Both the position numbers and the translations under genes were made by a program. 64,000 nucleotides of DNA, taken from NCBI GenBank assembly GCA_003116995.1, contig BDSL01000130.1, positions 62,001 through 126,000 on the forward strand, read 5' to 3'. The notes under the pieces are model-generated. The model searched no databases. It worked only from the letters and a program-made list of their open reading frames with translations, and was not told the DNA's origin. The DNA is from Yamagishiella unicocca (Eukaryota > Chlorophyta > Chlorophyceae > Chlamydomonadales > Volvocaceae). Position 1 is the first letter of the stretch; each line of letters starts with the position of its first letter. Below, piece by piece: positions 1 through 11,600 of this stretch.

Positions 1-289
1 CTGCTGCTATGCCTAGACGAACATAACAAGAACCCCGCGAGGATTAGTGAAAGGTTTTGAGAGACCGTTTCTAGAACCCGCGAAGACTGACACCGGTACC
101 GGCAGCGGCCCCATCCGCCGACTTGCCATCAGGGCACCCGCAGGTGACGACGTGGCAGACGAGTGCCGCCCATACATGCAAGTACCGGAACCTTCCCCCT
201 CAGCACGCCGAAACAGCCCTCGCCATCCCCCCCCCAAACCGACAACCCCCCAACCGACAACCCCCGCAAACGCAACCCGCCCGACCCAC

Positions 290-3200
290 CCAGCAGCGCC
301 TCCGCCTCCGGAATGTTCGGCGTCGCCAGTGTGGCCAGCGGCAGCAGCGCCCGCAGCAGCGCCGCCGCCACCCCCCCCTCCGCCAGGCTGTGGCCGCTGG
401 TGCTGACGAGGACCGGGTCCACAACCAAAGGCAGCGGCCGCAGCTGCAGCCGCAGAGGGGGGGAGACCGCAGCGGCGCCGCCCGCCGCACCGCCCGCCGC
501 CGCGGCGGCGGCGGCGGCGCGGTAGTGTCGTACTCGCTCCGCGACCAGCTCCACCGTCTCGGCGTTTGGCAGCATGCCGGTCTTGATGGCGTCCGCGCCT
601 AGGTCTGTGGGGCCGTGGCGGGGGGTTCGAGGGAAACCCGTGGATGTCCGAAAAAGCGTTTAAAACAGAAGTTTTGAGATGCATGCGGGAGAACTGGGTT
701 GGGGATACGAAAGCCGAAGGTCGTAATATGACCTTTGGCGGCTAAGCTATATCGGCTACGGCGAGACGAAAGGAAGCGAGGACCCCGCGCGACGCACGTA
801 AACTTTTCGCAGAACCGGTTTTGGGCGCTAGCAGGAGAACTGTGGGAGTTGGTGCGCTATGGGAGAGCGGACATCGCGGTCCGGTCCCAGTCCCAGTCCT
901 AGTCGGAGTCCCAGTCCCGACCCGCCCGAATACCGACCAGATGCGTGAGGAAGCCGGTCATTACCAGAGAAGGTCCGCGGTCGTCCAGGAGAGGAGGCCG
1001 AAGCCGCGCCGCGCCGCCATGGGGGACGCGAAAGCCCAGACGCAGGTCCCGACGCCCGCAGACAAGAACGCAACGACTAGCAAAAAACTACCAGAACAGA
1101 GGCCCAACCCAGCGGCGGAACTCACCTGACCAGGGCCCAGAGCGGGTGGGGAAGGCGGTCGACGCGAAGCATGCGGGCAAGGGGCAGCAGGGGGCGTTAG
1201 GAACAACATCCAGGCGCGGAGCGGGTGGACAGGGGTCAAAGCGACGAAGAGGCCCCAGCGGCGCGGCGAAAGAGGCGGAGGCAGGGAAGGGGAGGACGGA
1301 TATACGGGGAGACGGGGCCGTGGCGGGGGGGGGAGGGTATGGCTAGATGCCTAGATGTAGGGAGGAGGTGTATTTAGGGTTTAGGGTTTAGGGTTTAGGG
1401 TTATAGATCGCGGACCGGGGTGGTGAGACGGCGGAAAGAGCGACCCCCCCGGACGGCTCTGAGGCCCTCCCAGCTCGCGGGTGTATGTGAAGTTGTGAAC
1501 CCAGTCAGCCGCGCGCAACTCCTGTGTAGCCTATGTTGCTTCTGTTTTAACATAAGAACACATAACACCCGGGGTCTTTAACTCTATATACCCCCCCCGG
1601 GGGGCCTAATCGGCTTCCTGTGGTACACGGGCTTTCCTCAAACCCACCCCCCGCGCCCGAGTCCCCGGCCGCCCCCCCCCCCCGGGGGCCCTTGTTACCC
1701 GACAGCACCGCATCGATCTGCTGCGACAGGAACTCCGGCGGTACGACATGTACGGCACTGACGCCGTGCGTGTTCTGCGCTGTGAGTGCCGTCACCGCTG
1801 TCATCGCGAAGACTCCCCGGGCTAGCATGGACTGGGGGGGCGGGGGGGGGAGTTTAAAGGTGAATCCATGAATCCACGGCCGACAGACCAAGGCGGTGAA
1901 GATGGCAGTCCAGAAGAGACGGGAGGCGAGTAGACGGGGGGGGGAGAGGGGTGGAAACCCGTGGGTTGGGGGTGTGGCGAGAAGGCCCGGGTACACTCGG
2001 TCGGAGGGAGGAGGAGTGAAAGGCGGGTGTGTGTGTTTGGAGGGTAAACCGGTAGGCCGGTCAATGAGGATGGCTATTACGACTGCAGCTGGGAGGACGG
2101 TGGGTTGAGGCGGGTTTGGGGGCGCCAACAGAGCGGTCGATGTTGCCCCAGCACCTGAGCACGACAAACACACCTAGCCCAGGTCGGCCCCGCCGTAACC
2201 CATGCCCCTCCCCCCGACTCCCCTTCCCCTCCGGGAGCCCCCCCGGCCCCCCCCGGGTATTCCTCGAACCCCCCCCCCCGGGCCCCGGGCGCCGTACCTT
2301 TATGTCCGCCTGCAGCCCCGCACCTCCGCCCGAGTCCGAACCAGCGATACTGAGCACCCGGGGCAGCACCGCTACAGTCTCCTCCTCCTCCGCCGCCGCC
2401 GCCGCCGCCACTGACGCTGACGTCGCCGCCACGCCGTCCACCGCGGCGGCGGCGGCACCCGCTCCTGCCGCCGCTGCGGCCGCAGGCGCCGCCGCCGGCG
2501 GCGGCCCGCTGGGCCTCTCCACTCCGAACAAAAAGGCGCGGATCTCCTCCCACCCCGAGGCCTCGTACAGCACCCCCGGCGGCGCCGCCGCCGCCGAGAC
2601 GTCCAGCGGAGCCGCCGCCAGCGGCCGCAGCTGCACGCCGAAGCGCACGGCGACGCGGCGGAGCAGTCGGTTGGTCCCAACCACCACGCCGACGTCCGCC
2701 GCCAGCAGCGCCGCCAGGTCGCTCGTGGAGTCGCCGACGTACACGACGGCGGCGCCGCCGGCGGCGCCGCCGGCGTCCGCCGCCGCCCGCAGCGCCGTCA
2801 GCGCCGCCAGCGCGGTCCGCTTGTCCCTGGCCCCCTGCACACGCTTTACCAGGTCACCCGAGGTGAAGCCGTCGGGGCCCACCTGGAGCGATGCGGGGGG
2901 TTAGCGTGGGGTTGGTGACCGGCGGCCGTGGCGGCGGCGGCGGCGCAGGGGCGGGGGACTGGGGTTACTGGGGCATAGGCGGGGGCGATGGTGTGTTTTT
3001 AGGGTTTAGGGTTTAGGGTTTAGGGCAGCCGCACCTGGAGGCTGTTGCAGCGCAGCTCGATGGAGGAATCGGCGCTGGTGACGGCGCTGGTGACGGCGGT
3101 GTCGACGGCGGTGTCGACGCCGGTGTCGGCGGCGGTGTCGGCGGTGAGCAGCCGCGTGGGCAGCCCCAGCGCCGCCCCAACGTACACATCGGACCAGTTG

Positions 3201-6200
3201 ACGGACACCACGTGAACGGGGATGCCTGGCGCGGCGGCACGTGTTGGGGGCTAGGGTTTTAGGGGGGTTACGAAGTCGGCACCCGGGTTTGAACCCACTG
3301 CCGCTACATGATCACGCGACAGCAGGAGGCGACGAAGTGCTCCAGCATGCGCCCACAACTAGGTGTCCGAAGACAATGCGCCAGCTATCCTACCCATGTA
3401 GTGTAATCGGTCTTTATGCCCCGCCCTGGCCCCGCCCTGCCCCCGCCCCGCCCCGCCCCACAGCACCCCCCACCAGCCCGCTTCCCGGGTCGCTGCGGCG
3501 TGGCAACGGTTTTGAAGCCACGGCCCCCGCCCAAACCACCACCCGCCCACCCGCCCACCCGCCCAGTCCCCACCCCGGTCCACCCACCCCGGTCTAGGGC
3601 TCTCTGGAGCACCTCCCGGCAATGCGGCCGCAGCGCCAGCGCCGATCCGGCGGCCGCCACCTCCTCCTCCCTGGAGCCTGCGGGGGAGACAGCAGCACCA
3701 CCATCAGCGCCACCACCATCAGGAGCACCACCACCATACAGCAGCAGCACCACCACCACCACCATCAGCAGCACCACCACCATCAGCAGCAGCAGCACCA
3801 CCACCATCACCATCGGCTTATCGCTGGGCGGTCCCCTACACCCTTCGGTCGGAACCACCACCTGGCTCCGGTCCGGGGGCTCACCGCGCACACAGCAGCG
3901 TATGAGCGCCGAGGACAGCAGCGGGGCACAGGCACGGCTCTCACGGGCATGCGTTCAGTTGTTGGCAGTTGGCAGTTGGGAGTTGGGAGTTGGGAGTTGA
4001 CAGTTGGCAGGTGACGTTAGCCCTACCCTACCGAACCCCACCCACCCACCCCGCAGTATGCCGCTCTCCTCCACCAGGGCGTTCATCTGCTCGTCGAAGT
4101 CGGAGAGTCGCTCCAGGAAGGCCGCGAGGCCCTCCGCGTCGTACGAGGTCGCGTCTGGCTGCTGTGGAGGGGCATGAGGCGGCGGCGGTAAGTGGGGGCC
4201 GGTACTAGGGCGGTGGTGTGGTGTGATGTGGCGTGGTGTTGTGTGATGTGGTGTGATGTAATGTGGTGTGGTGTGGTGTGATATGGTGTGGACGCAACCC
4301 AAATTGGAACGGGGACGCTGTCCCCGGGGCGGCGGGGTGGCGCCCCCCAAGCAGCCCGAACGTACGACGAACGTAACCCGCCCCACCCACTCCCCCGGCT
4401 CACCCCCTCCGGCAGCAGCTCCCGCATCAGCTCCCCATGTCGGGCCAGGTAGTTGGCTGCCAGCTCGCCGGGGGTGCGCGCAGCCCAGGCGGCATCGCCG
4501 GGGGTGGGCCGGCCCTGGGGGGCGGGTGGGAGGGCGCCGAGTTGGAGGGGGTGGAGGATGTTGGCTCGGCAGGGGCAGGGAGGGACGAGGCGCTTGGCTG
4601 GAAGGGCCCACGGCAGAAGTGAGGAGGGGGGTCGATGAGGGAAGCCCGTAGACGAGGAAGCCGAGTAGGAAACCGAGCCGAGTAGGAAGCCGAGTAGGAA
4701 CTGAGGGGGATTCGAGGGAAACCCGTGGATGTCCCGTGGAACTGAGTGGGAGGGGGGTCAAGGCATCGAGCGCCGCCGGGGGGTTTCAGGCCACAGCGGG
4801 ATGGCTGAGATCAAGGAAGTTGCAGCAGGCTGGCAGGCAGGTTCTAGAAGCCCCACGGAGGGACACCGCCGCCGCCGCTGCCACCCACCGCCGCCGCCGC
4901 CGCCACCGCCAGCTGCATAAGGCCCCCGATTGTGTCGGTGGGTGTGCACGTCTCGTCGAAGTCCACCACCAGCGCCGCGATACGGCCTGGCGGGCAGCAC
5001 GACAGCAGCAGCAGCAGGAGCAGCAGCAGGAGCAGCAATAGGAGGAGCAGCAGCAGCAGCAGCAGCGGCAACAGCAGCAGCGGCAACAGCAACAGCGGCA
5101 AAAGCATTGGCAACATGGCGGTCCGGCGAAGACGAGGAAGGAGAGGAGGAGGACACGAACAAAAGGACCGCGAAAGCAGTTGCTGCGGGCTCCGGGTCGA
5201 ACGAGACGCCGTGTGGGCGGCCACATCGCAGCTGCGCTAAATGGTGGCGGTGACAAGTGCAGATCCAGATACAGGTACAGGGCGCGGGTTCGGGTTCGGG
5301 TTTGGTTTCGGGGTGGGTGTTTCATCCCCCCTCCTGCCGGGGCCCGGGTGGGTGTGTTTCAGCTCCCCCCCCCCGCCGGGGGGGGGGCGCGGGTTGCACT
5401 CACGTGGTGGTGGCGAGTGCGGCTGTGCGGAGAAGAACTCCGCTTCCAGCTGCATGGCACGGCGGTACAGCGCCAGCAGCTTGGCTGGGGGGAGAGAGGG
5501 GGAAAGGAAGAGGGAGGAAGAGGGAGGAGGGGGGGAGAGAGGGGGGAGGGGAGAGGGAGGAGGAGGGGAGGTGGGGGGGAGAGAGGGGGGAAAGGGGAGA
5601 GGGAGGAGGAGGGGAGGTGGGGGGGAGAGAGGGGGGAAAGGGGAGAGGGAGGAGGAGGGGAGGTGGGGGGTGGGCCTCGACGCCAGGGGTTGGGGAGGCG
5701 TGTGGGGGGCGAGGAGCGAGCGTTGCATTACCATGGAGCCGGGGGGGGGGGTTGAGAAGAGAATCCGCGAATCCACGGCCGACAAACCGAGGGCGGTGAA
5801 GGTGACAGCTGCTTGGAGGCAGGGAGCAGTGATGGAGGAAAGAAGCTGCGTGCTTGTCATGTCGGCTCCTCTTCCCCCACCTCCTCGGGTTATACCGCCC
5901 CCTCTCCCCCCCTCTGCCCCCTCGGACATCCACGGGTTTCCCTCGAACCCTCTGCCCCCCGTCCCCGGTCTTAATGCCACCCCCCTCGCCCCCCACCACA
6001 CCCTTATCGGCGTGTGCAGCCAGGCGGTCGAACATGGCCTCCTTCAGAGCGGGGATGGCCTTCAGGGTGGGGGACGGGGGAGGGGGCAGGGGTGGGGGGT
6101 GGGGCGGCGGCCGATAAGAGGATTAGAGCGGGGCGGGGTGAGAAGGGGGTTGTGGAGGGGGAGGAGAGGTGGCCTGGCCTGAGCTCCAACGAACCCCGGA

Positions 6201-8495
6201 TCAAGCCCACCCAAGCGCCGGTCGCGCAGCAACCTGCGGTCTGCTGCAATCAAACATCAGACCACGTCTTCCGGAGTGTGCTCACCCGGCATTCCTGGCG
6301 ATATTAAAACGCAATTGGAGACATGTCCCAAACCTGGGCACCCCCCCATCTCCCGCCCCACACACTGTCCGCCGACCATGCGCCCACTATCCTGTCGTTT
6401 TCATGTCACCGGTTTTCACGCTCCCCCCCCCCACGCACACATACCAGGTACTCGGGTGACGAGTAGGTGCGCACCCACTCCCAGTAGTCGTGGCTGGGCT
6501 GCCCGCCGCCGCCGCCGCCGCCGCCGTGCGCCGCCGCCAGCGCGCAGCCCAGGAAGCCGTACAGCCGCGAGCAGGGCAGCATGGCCGCCAGGATCTCCGC
6601 CACACCGCCGTCCTGCAGGGCCGCCCCGGTGAACCGCGTCAGTCACAACCAACACAACCATAACCGCAACCACAACCGCCAACGAATAGAGGTGACGCGC
6701 AGGGGTGCGGCGGTGCCCCCGGCGGCTGCGGGGTGGGTGAGTGTTTGCTGACGTCGTGGTGTACGGCACTTGGAGGCAGCGGAGGTGGACGCAGCGGTCA
6801 GGGGAGGCCGCTAGTGCGCCTTCAAGTAAAAACACGTGGGGCGAGGTGCTGTGACAGCACGTAGGGTTTCGGGGCGGGGTGGGGGGGGATACCCCTGGGC
6901 TTGCAGCCCCACCCTCTCCACCACCACCACCACCAGGGGTCCAGGGTCCCAGGTCCCCGCGCTTCACCCGCGCCCCCCCCCCGTCCCGTCCTGTCCCGTC
7001 GCGTAAACGGTTCTTATGCCACCCCCCCACCCAGGTCGCTGCCTCCTTCCCACCCCGCCTCCGGCATACACACTCGATATTCGCTCCCCACGAAACCTCG
7101 CACACAGCCCCTCCCCGCCCCCTCAGCTCCCCGGCCGATCCCTGCCCCTGCCCCCTTGCGCCCCTGCCAATCCCCCCACACACACAAGCACCCGCCTCCA
7201 CCTCCCCCAATGCCTCCCCCAAGCACCCACTTCCGCCTCGCACCTGAACCCCGAACCGCCAGGCCCCTTCGCCGGCCCCCCCCCTGCAGCAGCAGCATTG
7301 GTAACCCCCGCTGCCGCCGCCGCCGCCACGCCATCCCAGCCCCAGCCGCCACCGCACCTCGCCGCCCGCCTCCGCCACCTCCATCAAAAAGTCGGTGTAG
7401 GCCGTCGTGGCGGCGCTGGGGATGCCACCGCCGCCGCCGCCGCCAGCGACGTTCAGATCCACTTTCAGATCCATGTTGAGATCCACGCCCCACCGCGCCG
7501 CGTACGACCCGTGCAGCTGCAGCTCCTCATGCACCCCGCGCAGCAGGCGGCCCAGGGTGGTGAAGGTGTCATCGTCTAGCGCGAGGGCCTTACTAAGCGC
7601 GATGCCGTACGCGCGGGCAAAGTATTTCAGGAAGTAGGCGTCCTGTGCGACGTAGTGCTGGAAGGAACGCCTGCGGGGGGGAGAAGTGTGTGTGTTTTTT
7701 GAGGTGGGGCGGTGCGGGGGGGGGAGGGGGGGGAGGAGAGGGGTGTGTGGGGCGGGAGCAGGGGGCCAGGGCCATGGGCCGGGAGCAGGGGGCCAGGGCC
7801 ATGGGCCGGGAGCAGGGGGCCAGCAGGGGCCCAGGGGGGCTGGGGTGGAAGGGAGGCGGCGTGCGAGAGGGCGAGAATGCTCCAGGGGTGGTGAGGGTTC
7901 GCGCTGAGTTTGGGAATCGGCAGCAGGGGGTGGTGGGGAGGGGTGGATACCCATGGCTTGTGAAGAGCGAGCAGGGCGATGGGGCGCGTGAAGAGAGATG
8001 GCGGGGACGGTATGACGCAATGTTAATCGGCCTAGGCAATTTCAGAGAGGTCCCTTGTTCCGTCCAGGGAGGGGGGTGGGGACGTATGGCGCGAGGTGTA
8101 GAATGCTTCATCATCCAGAAGGGTCGTGGGGTGGGGGACCGCGCACGTCGGCCTCGGTCGCTATGCGGAAGGTGCACGAGAGGTGCGTTTGCGGCTGACC
8201 CGTTTCCTTCGGATATGGAAGCATGTGAGGGCAACGCCTGATCCGCAGAGGAGGTTTCGCACCTGTCAAGCGTGCCTTGCGCCAATCCCTGGACAAAGGG
8301 GTCATGCAGCGACATGAAGACCTCATGCTGAACAGATTGCCAGAGCTCCCTGGATAGACCTGCAGTTGCCGGAAGGCCGCTTGGGATGTCCGCCGCAGCT
8401 GCCATGGCGGTAGGCTGAGGCATGCGCCGCAACCGCCCCGTGGCTACGAGACGTCGCGTATGCAGAAGCCAGGCACCTCTGCTAATCCTTAACAT
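290..8495 (-). CDS. TenA-HAD-ThiD fusion, thiamin salvage/biosynthesis enzyme (3' end outside window)
   Basis: Thirteen exons join in phase: 8495-8263, 7670-7358, 6612-6445, 6059-6002, 5484-5404, 4986-4907, 4514-4404, 4161-4050, 3677-3588, 3225-3035, 2882-2298, 1831-1699, 604-290 (823 codons, no stop). Residues about 50-285 read as TenA (SVQHEVFMSLHDPF, FQHYVAQDAYFLKYFARAYG, LEAEFFSAQP), an aminopyrimidine-salvage fold. Residues about 286-600 read as a HAD phosphatase: nucleophile motif VVDFDETCT near 295, HVVSVNWSDVYVG, and YVGDSTSDL near 530. TenA plus HAD is the plant TH2 (thiamin monophosphate phosphatase) layout. From about 655 the chain becomes HMP-P kinase ThiD (VLSIAGSDSGGGAGLQADIK, FAMTAVTALTAQNTHGV, VVDPVLVSTSGHSL, ATPNIPEAEALLG). 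HAD and ThiD share the uninterrupted exon 2882-2298, so that fusion is direct. The C-terminus, perhaps with a ThiE domain as in plant TH1, lies beyond base 1. The first 40 residues are basic and could be an organelle-targeting peptide. Confidence 0.85.
625..770 (+). repeat. Introner-like element, family A, nearly full length
   Basis: Begins GGGGGTTCGAGGGAAACCCG, continues through GTTTTGAGATGCATGC and ends with GGCGGCTAAGC. It carries an imperfect palindrome, GAAGGTC/GACCTT, at about 716-735. It lies antisense in intron 12 of the thiamin gene, 20 bp from the acceptor of exon 604-290. Confidence 0.75.
1373..1402. repeat. Interstitial telomeric repeat, TTTAGGG type
   Basis: About four TTTAGGG units in intron 12 of the thiamin gene. 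On the transcript they read CCCTAAA. Confidence 0.8.
1853..1935 (+). repeat. Introner-like element, family B
   Basis: AAGGTGAATCCATGAATCCA, CGGCCGACAGACC, AAGGCGGTGAAGATGGC. It lies antisense just upstream of the thiamin-gene exon that starts at 1831. Confidence 0.6.
2250..2275 (-). repeat. Introner-like element, family A, 5'-splice-site proximal
   Basis: In transcript direction the donor of the HAD/ThiD exon (2298) is followed by a G-rich run and GGTTCGAGGAATACCCGGG. Confidence 0.5.
2996..3026. repeat. Interstitial telomeric repeat, TTTAGGG type
   Basis: About four TTTAGGG units, nine bases from the donor at 3035 in intron 10 of the thiamin gene. Confidence 0.8.
3358..3425 (-). repeat. Introner-like element, family D
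   Basis: Plus strand: TAGGTGTCCGAAGACAATGC, GCCAGCTATCCTACCCATGT, AATCGGTCTTTATGCCCC. The TGTCCGAAG end is the complement of the CTTCGGACA terminus of family C. In the thiamin-gene intron 3226-3587. Confidence 0.65.
5530..5672. repeat. G/A-rich minisatellite, unit about 46 bp
   Basis: About three copies of a unit containing GAGAGAGGGGGGAAAGGGGA, just upstream of the acceptor of exon 5484-5404 as read on the minus strand. There it forms a very long pyrimidine tract. Confidence 0.7.
5752..5815 (+). repeat. Introner-like element, family B
   Basis: GAGAATCCGCGAATCCACGG, CCGACAAACCGAGGGCGG, TGAAGGTGACAG. Antisense, in the thiamin-gene intron between exons 6002 and 5484. Confidence 0.65.
5924..5956 (-). 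repeat. Introner-like element, family A, partial
   Basis: In transcript direction reads GGTTCGAGGGAAACCCGTGG then ATGTCCGAG, about 45 bp after the donor at 6002 of the thiamin gene, preceded by G-runs. Confidence 0.55.
7752..7825. repeat. 27-bp tandem repeat
   Basis: Almost three copies of CGGGAGCAGGGGGCCAGGGC plus CATGGGC in intron 1 of the thiamin gene. Confidence 0.7.
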
Positions 8496-8645
8496 TAAAG
8501 TATCATGACAAATCCTGAAGGGCAAAAGTGATAAAAAAATCTGTGTCGGTTGCGGCGGTTGGATGCAAGCTTTATGATGTGCCTCTGAGATCCCGTTTTA
8601 GGTCGAGACCCTGCTAGTCGCATTTGTTGTCTTTTGCTTGCAAAG
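8496..8645. promoter_or_regulatory. Shared divergent promoter of the thiamin gene and the PP2C gene
   Basis: Only 150 bp separate the two start codons, which point away from each other, so both 5' UTRs and core promoters must fit here or inside the neighbouring transcripts. The stretch is clearly more A/T-rich than its flanks and contains a run of seven A near 8533-8539. No TATA box or TPP aptamer was recognised. Confidence 0.5.
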
Positions 8646-11600
8646 ATGGCCCTCGCTCAGCAGAAGGTACTCCGTGCGGGTGGTCCCCTGCGGGGCCCTC
8701 GCAGTGTCCGCGTCTTCGCGATGGCTGGGCCCGCTGCTCCTGTAGCTTCAGCTCCTCCAGCTCGTGTTGTAGTTACGTCAAGTGGAGCGTACACAGTGAA
8801 GGGAACGGTGCGCAAGGTCAACGAGGTGCGAGACTTTGAATGCGCGCTTGTGCTTCCCGATGCTATAGAAGCTCTACTTGGTAAAGCTATTCGGTCGGCA
8901 AATGAAACAGGATCCCGGCCCCATGACTTGCAGGATCGCTACGACGTCAAGGTCGGTGCCGTCGGAGGGTCACAGAGCGCGCACGTTGCCATCCAGGCGC
9001 GCACCAGCTTGCCATGACGCTGCTTTCTCATAACACAGCGCCTTTGAATCACGCAGATCGCCCCGCCTGGCGACTCTGGCGAGCCGTTCGCGTGGGCCGG
9101 CGTTTACGACGGGCATGGTGAGTTCGCCCCGTCTGGTCAGAGAGCTTCACGTGGGATGCCGGCTGTTGCGCCTTCCACGGCTCCATATTCTGCGATGGCG
9201 CCGTCATTCAGGGGATACGTCTGGAGCGTCCTCGTGCACCTCTCCTTGGGGCATCATCGGCTAGGCTTGCATCACGGCTGCATCGTGGAACTTGCTGCTT
9301 GCTGTCCCTAATGGTACATAGTGGGACATGATATCGCGCCCATACGCGGAGTAGGCGCGCGGCGCGTTGCGCGTTGGACGGGGGAACAGCTTGCTCCTGT
9401 CTTGGAGCTTTCGCACCGACGCTGGCGGGGCGGGGGCCAAGGCCTCCCACACGCGGGGTTCCCCGCTGCCGAGGGGGAAGTGGGTTCCACGCTGGGTGGG
9501 GGTGGGGATGGGTTCCACCCTGGGCGGGGGAAGTGGGTTCCACGCTGGGTGGGGGTGGGGATGGGTTCCACCCTGGGCGGGGGAAGTGGGTTCCACGCTG
9601 GGTGGGGGTGGGGATGGGTTCCACCCTGGGCGGGGGAAGTGGGTTTCACGCTGGGTGGGGGTGGGGATGGGTTCCACCCTGGGCGGGGGAAGTGGGTTCC
9701 ACGCTGGGTGGGGGTGGGGATGGGTTCCACCCTGGGCGGGGGAAGTGGGTTCCACGCTGGGTGGGGGTGGGGATGGGTTCCACCCTGGGCGGGGGAAGTG
9801 GGTTCCACGCTGGGTGGGGTGGGTTCCACCCTGGGCGGGGGAAGTGGGTTCCACGCTGGGTGGGGGTGGGGATGGGTTCCACCCTGGGCGGGGGAAGTGG
9901 GTTCCACGCTGGGTGGGGGTGGGGATGGGTTCCACCCTGGGCGGGGGAAGTGGGTTCCACGCTGGGTGGGGGTGGGGATGGGTTCCAAGCTGGCGGGGGA
10001 AATGGGTTGCGGCGGCGCGACGGGGTGCTGAGCGCTGCTTGCGTTAGCGCGGTGCAACACATTAGTGCCAGGGATGCTGCGGGATGAGCACCAAGGTTCT
10101 CGCCGCTGCGCACACGACCTCATACTAACCCCGCAGTGGTCTCTGTTGCGGCCGGTGGCGGTACGCGTGGCGGTACGGGTGGCAGTACGGGTGGCGGTAC
10201 GGGTGGCAGTACGGGTGCTGGTGTTGCCGGGTTGGTGGTGGTGGTGGTGGCGGTGGGTGCGCAGCCTGGGGCCGGTGCTGGTGCTGGGGCCGGAGACGGC
10301 AGTGGGGACTTCGGGTGCAAACCGGTCGCCGGTTGGGCCAATACTGCGCTCCAGGGAGGGGCGTCGCCGGCTGCTTGCGCCACACGCTACCCTCCAGCGC
10401 GGGGTGTCGCAGCCGCAGGCGACCGCAGGCGGTCCAGGGGGGGTGGGGGACGGGAACCGCGGAGGCGGCTAGAGTGTGCGCAGTAGCACGCAGCCGCAGC
10501 AGCAACGTATCGGACATCTGCTGGCTGCTGCTGCTGTGTGCTACTGCTGCTGCTGTGCGCTATTGCTGCTGCTGTGTGCTACTGCTGCTGCTGCTGTGTG
10601 CTACTGCGCATTTTTGGGGTTGGGGTTGGGGAGGGATCCGGGGGCTCGAGGAAGACCCGTAGATGCCCGAAAAATCCGTTCAGAACAGACGTTTTGAGAT
10701 GCATGCTATTGGGGACACTAAAGGGAGCGGCCTCGCTTTCTGCCTCGCTTTCGGCGGCTGCGGACACGGGTATGAGGGTCGCCAAGGTGTGGCGCCCCCG
10801 GATCCATCCACGCCCCCGGATCCATCCACGCCCCCGGATCCATCCGCGCCCCCGGATCCATCCACGCCCCCGGATCCATCCACGCCCCCGGATCCATCCA
10901 CGGCTCCCGCCCTGCCGCTCCCTGCTCCCTCCCTGGCACGGCCCCACTCCCCTGCCCCCCGCCCGCACCCACCCGCACCCACCCACCCGCACCCGCACCC
11001 ACCCGCACCCACCCGCACCCGCACCCACCCGCACCCACAAAGGTGGGTTCGCCACCGCTGACTGGCTCAAGAACAAGCTGTTTGGCTATGTGGAGACGGA
11101 GTGGAGCAGCGGGCTCAAGGTGGGGGGGGGGGACGGCTGACGACTGAGTCAGGGGGTTGGGGGGAGGGGGGTTTAGGGGGCTGGTATTCGTCAGGGGGGA
11201 AGGGACGCACGGTTCGGAGGCGTTGCCGGGAGGGTGGCGGTGCGGGCGGAGGGGAGGGGAGGGCTTAGTGCCGGTTGGGGCACCGGGACGGGGTGCACGA
11301 TCCCCTGCCACACAACTCCTCTTATCTTTTTAGCCTCACACACCGGCCTTGCCCCAAACCTCATCCCGGGCCCAGCCCAACCCCCACCCCACGTCTGTTC
11401 TAAACGTTCTTCTCGCATCCACGGGTCTTCCTCGCGCGACCACCCCGCGCGCGACTAGGCGTCCGAAGTCTCTGCGCCAACTACATTGCTCAAGTCGCGT
11501 AAACGTTGTTTCTTGCACCCCACCCACCCCCTTTACCGGTTCTTTTATTGTAACCCCCTTTCCCTCCCCAGCCCGAGTTCTCCATAGGCGAGGCGTACCT

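Noticed and set aside
3283..3300. tRNA-like T-loop (GGGTTTGAACCC)
   Set aside because: No acceptor, D or anticodon stem could be placed around it.
5241..6182. 313-codon plus-strand ORF over G/A-rich repeats
   Set aside because: Low-complexity Gly/Arg/Glu sequence antisense to thiamin-gene exons that join in phase.
7671..8646. TPP riboswitch in the thiamin gene's first intron or 5' region
   Set aside because: TPP aptamers control thiamin genes in green algae, but the conserved CTGAGA and pyrophosphate-loop words were not found in the right order on the minus strand. A covariance-model search would settle it.
9261..10123. Long overlapping ORFs on both strands, rich in Pro/His or Gly/Trp
   Set aside because: They are produced by the 54-bp tandem array (divisible by three) inside a PP2C intron. 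The flanking exons splice in phase around them.
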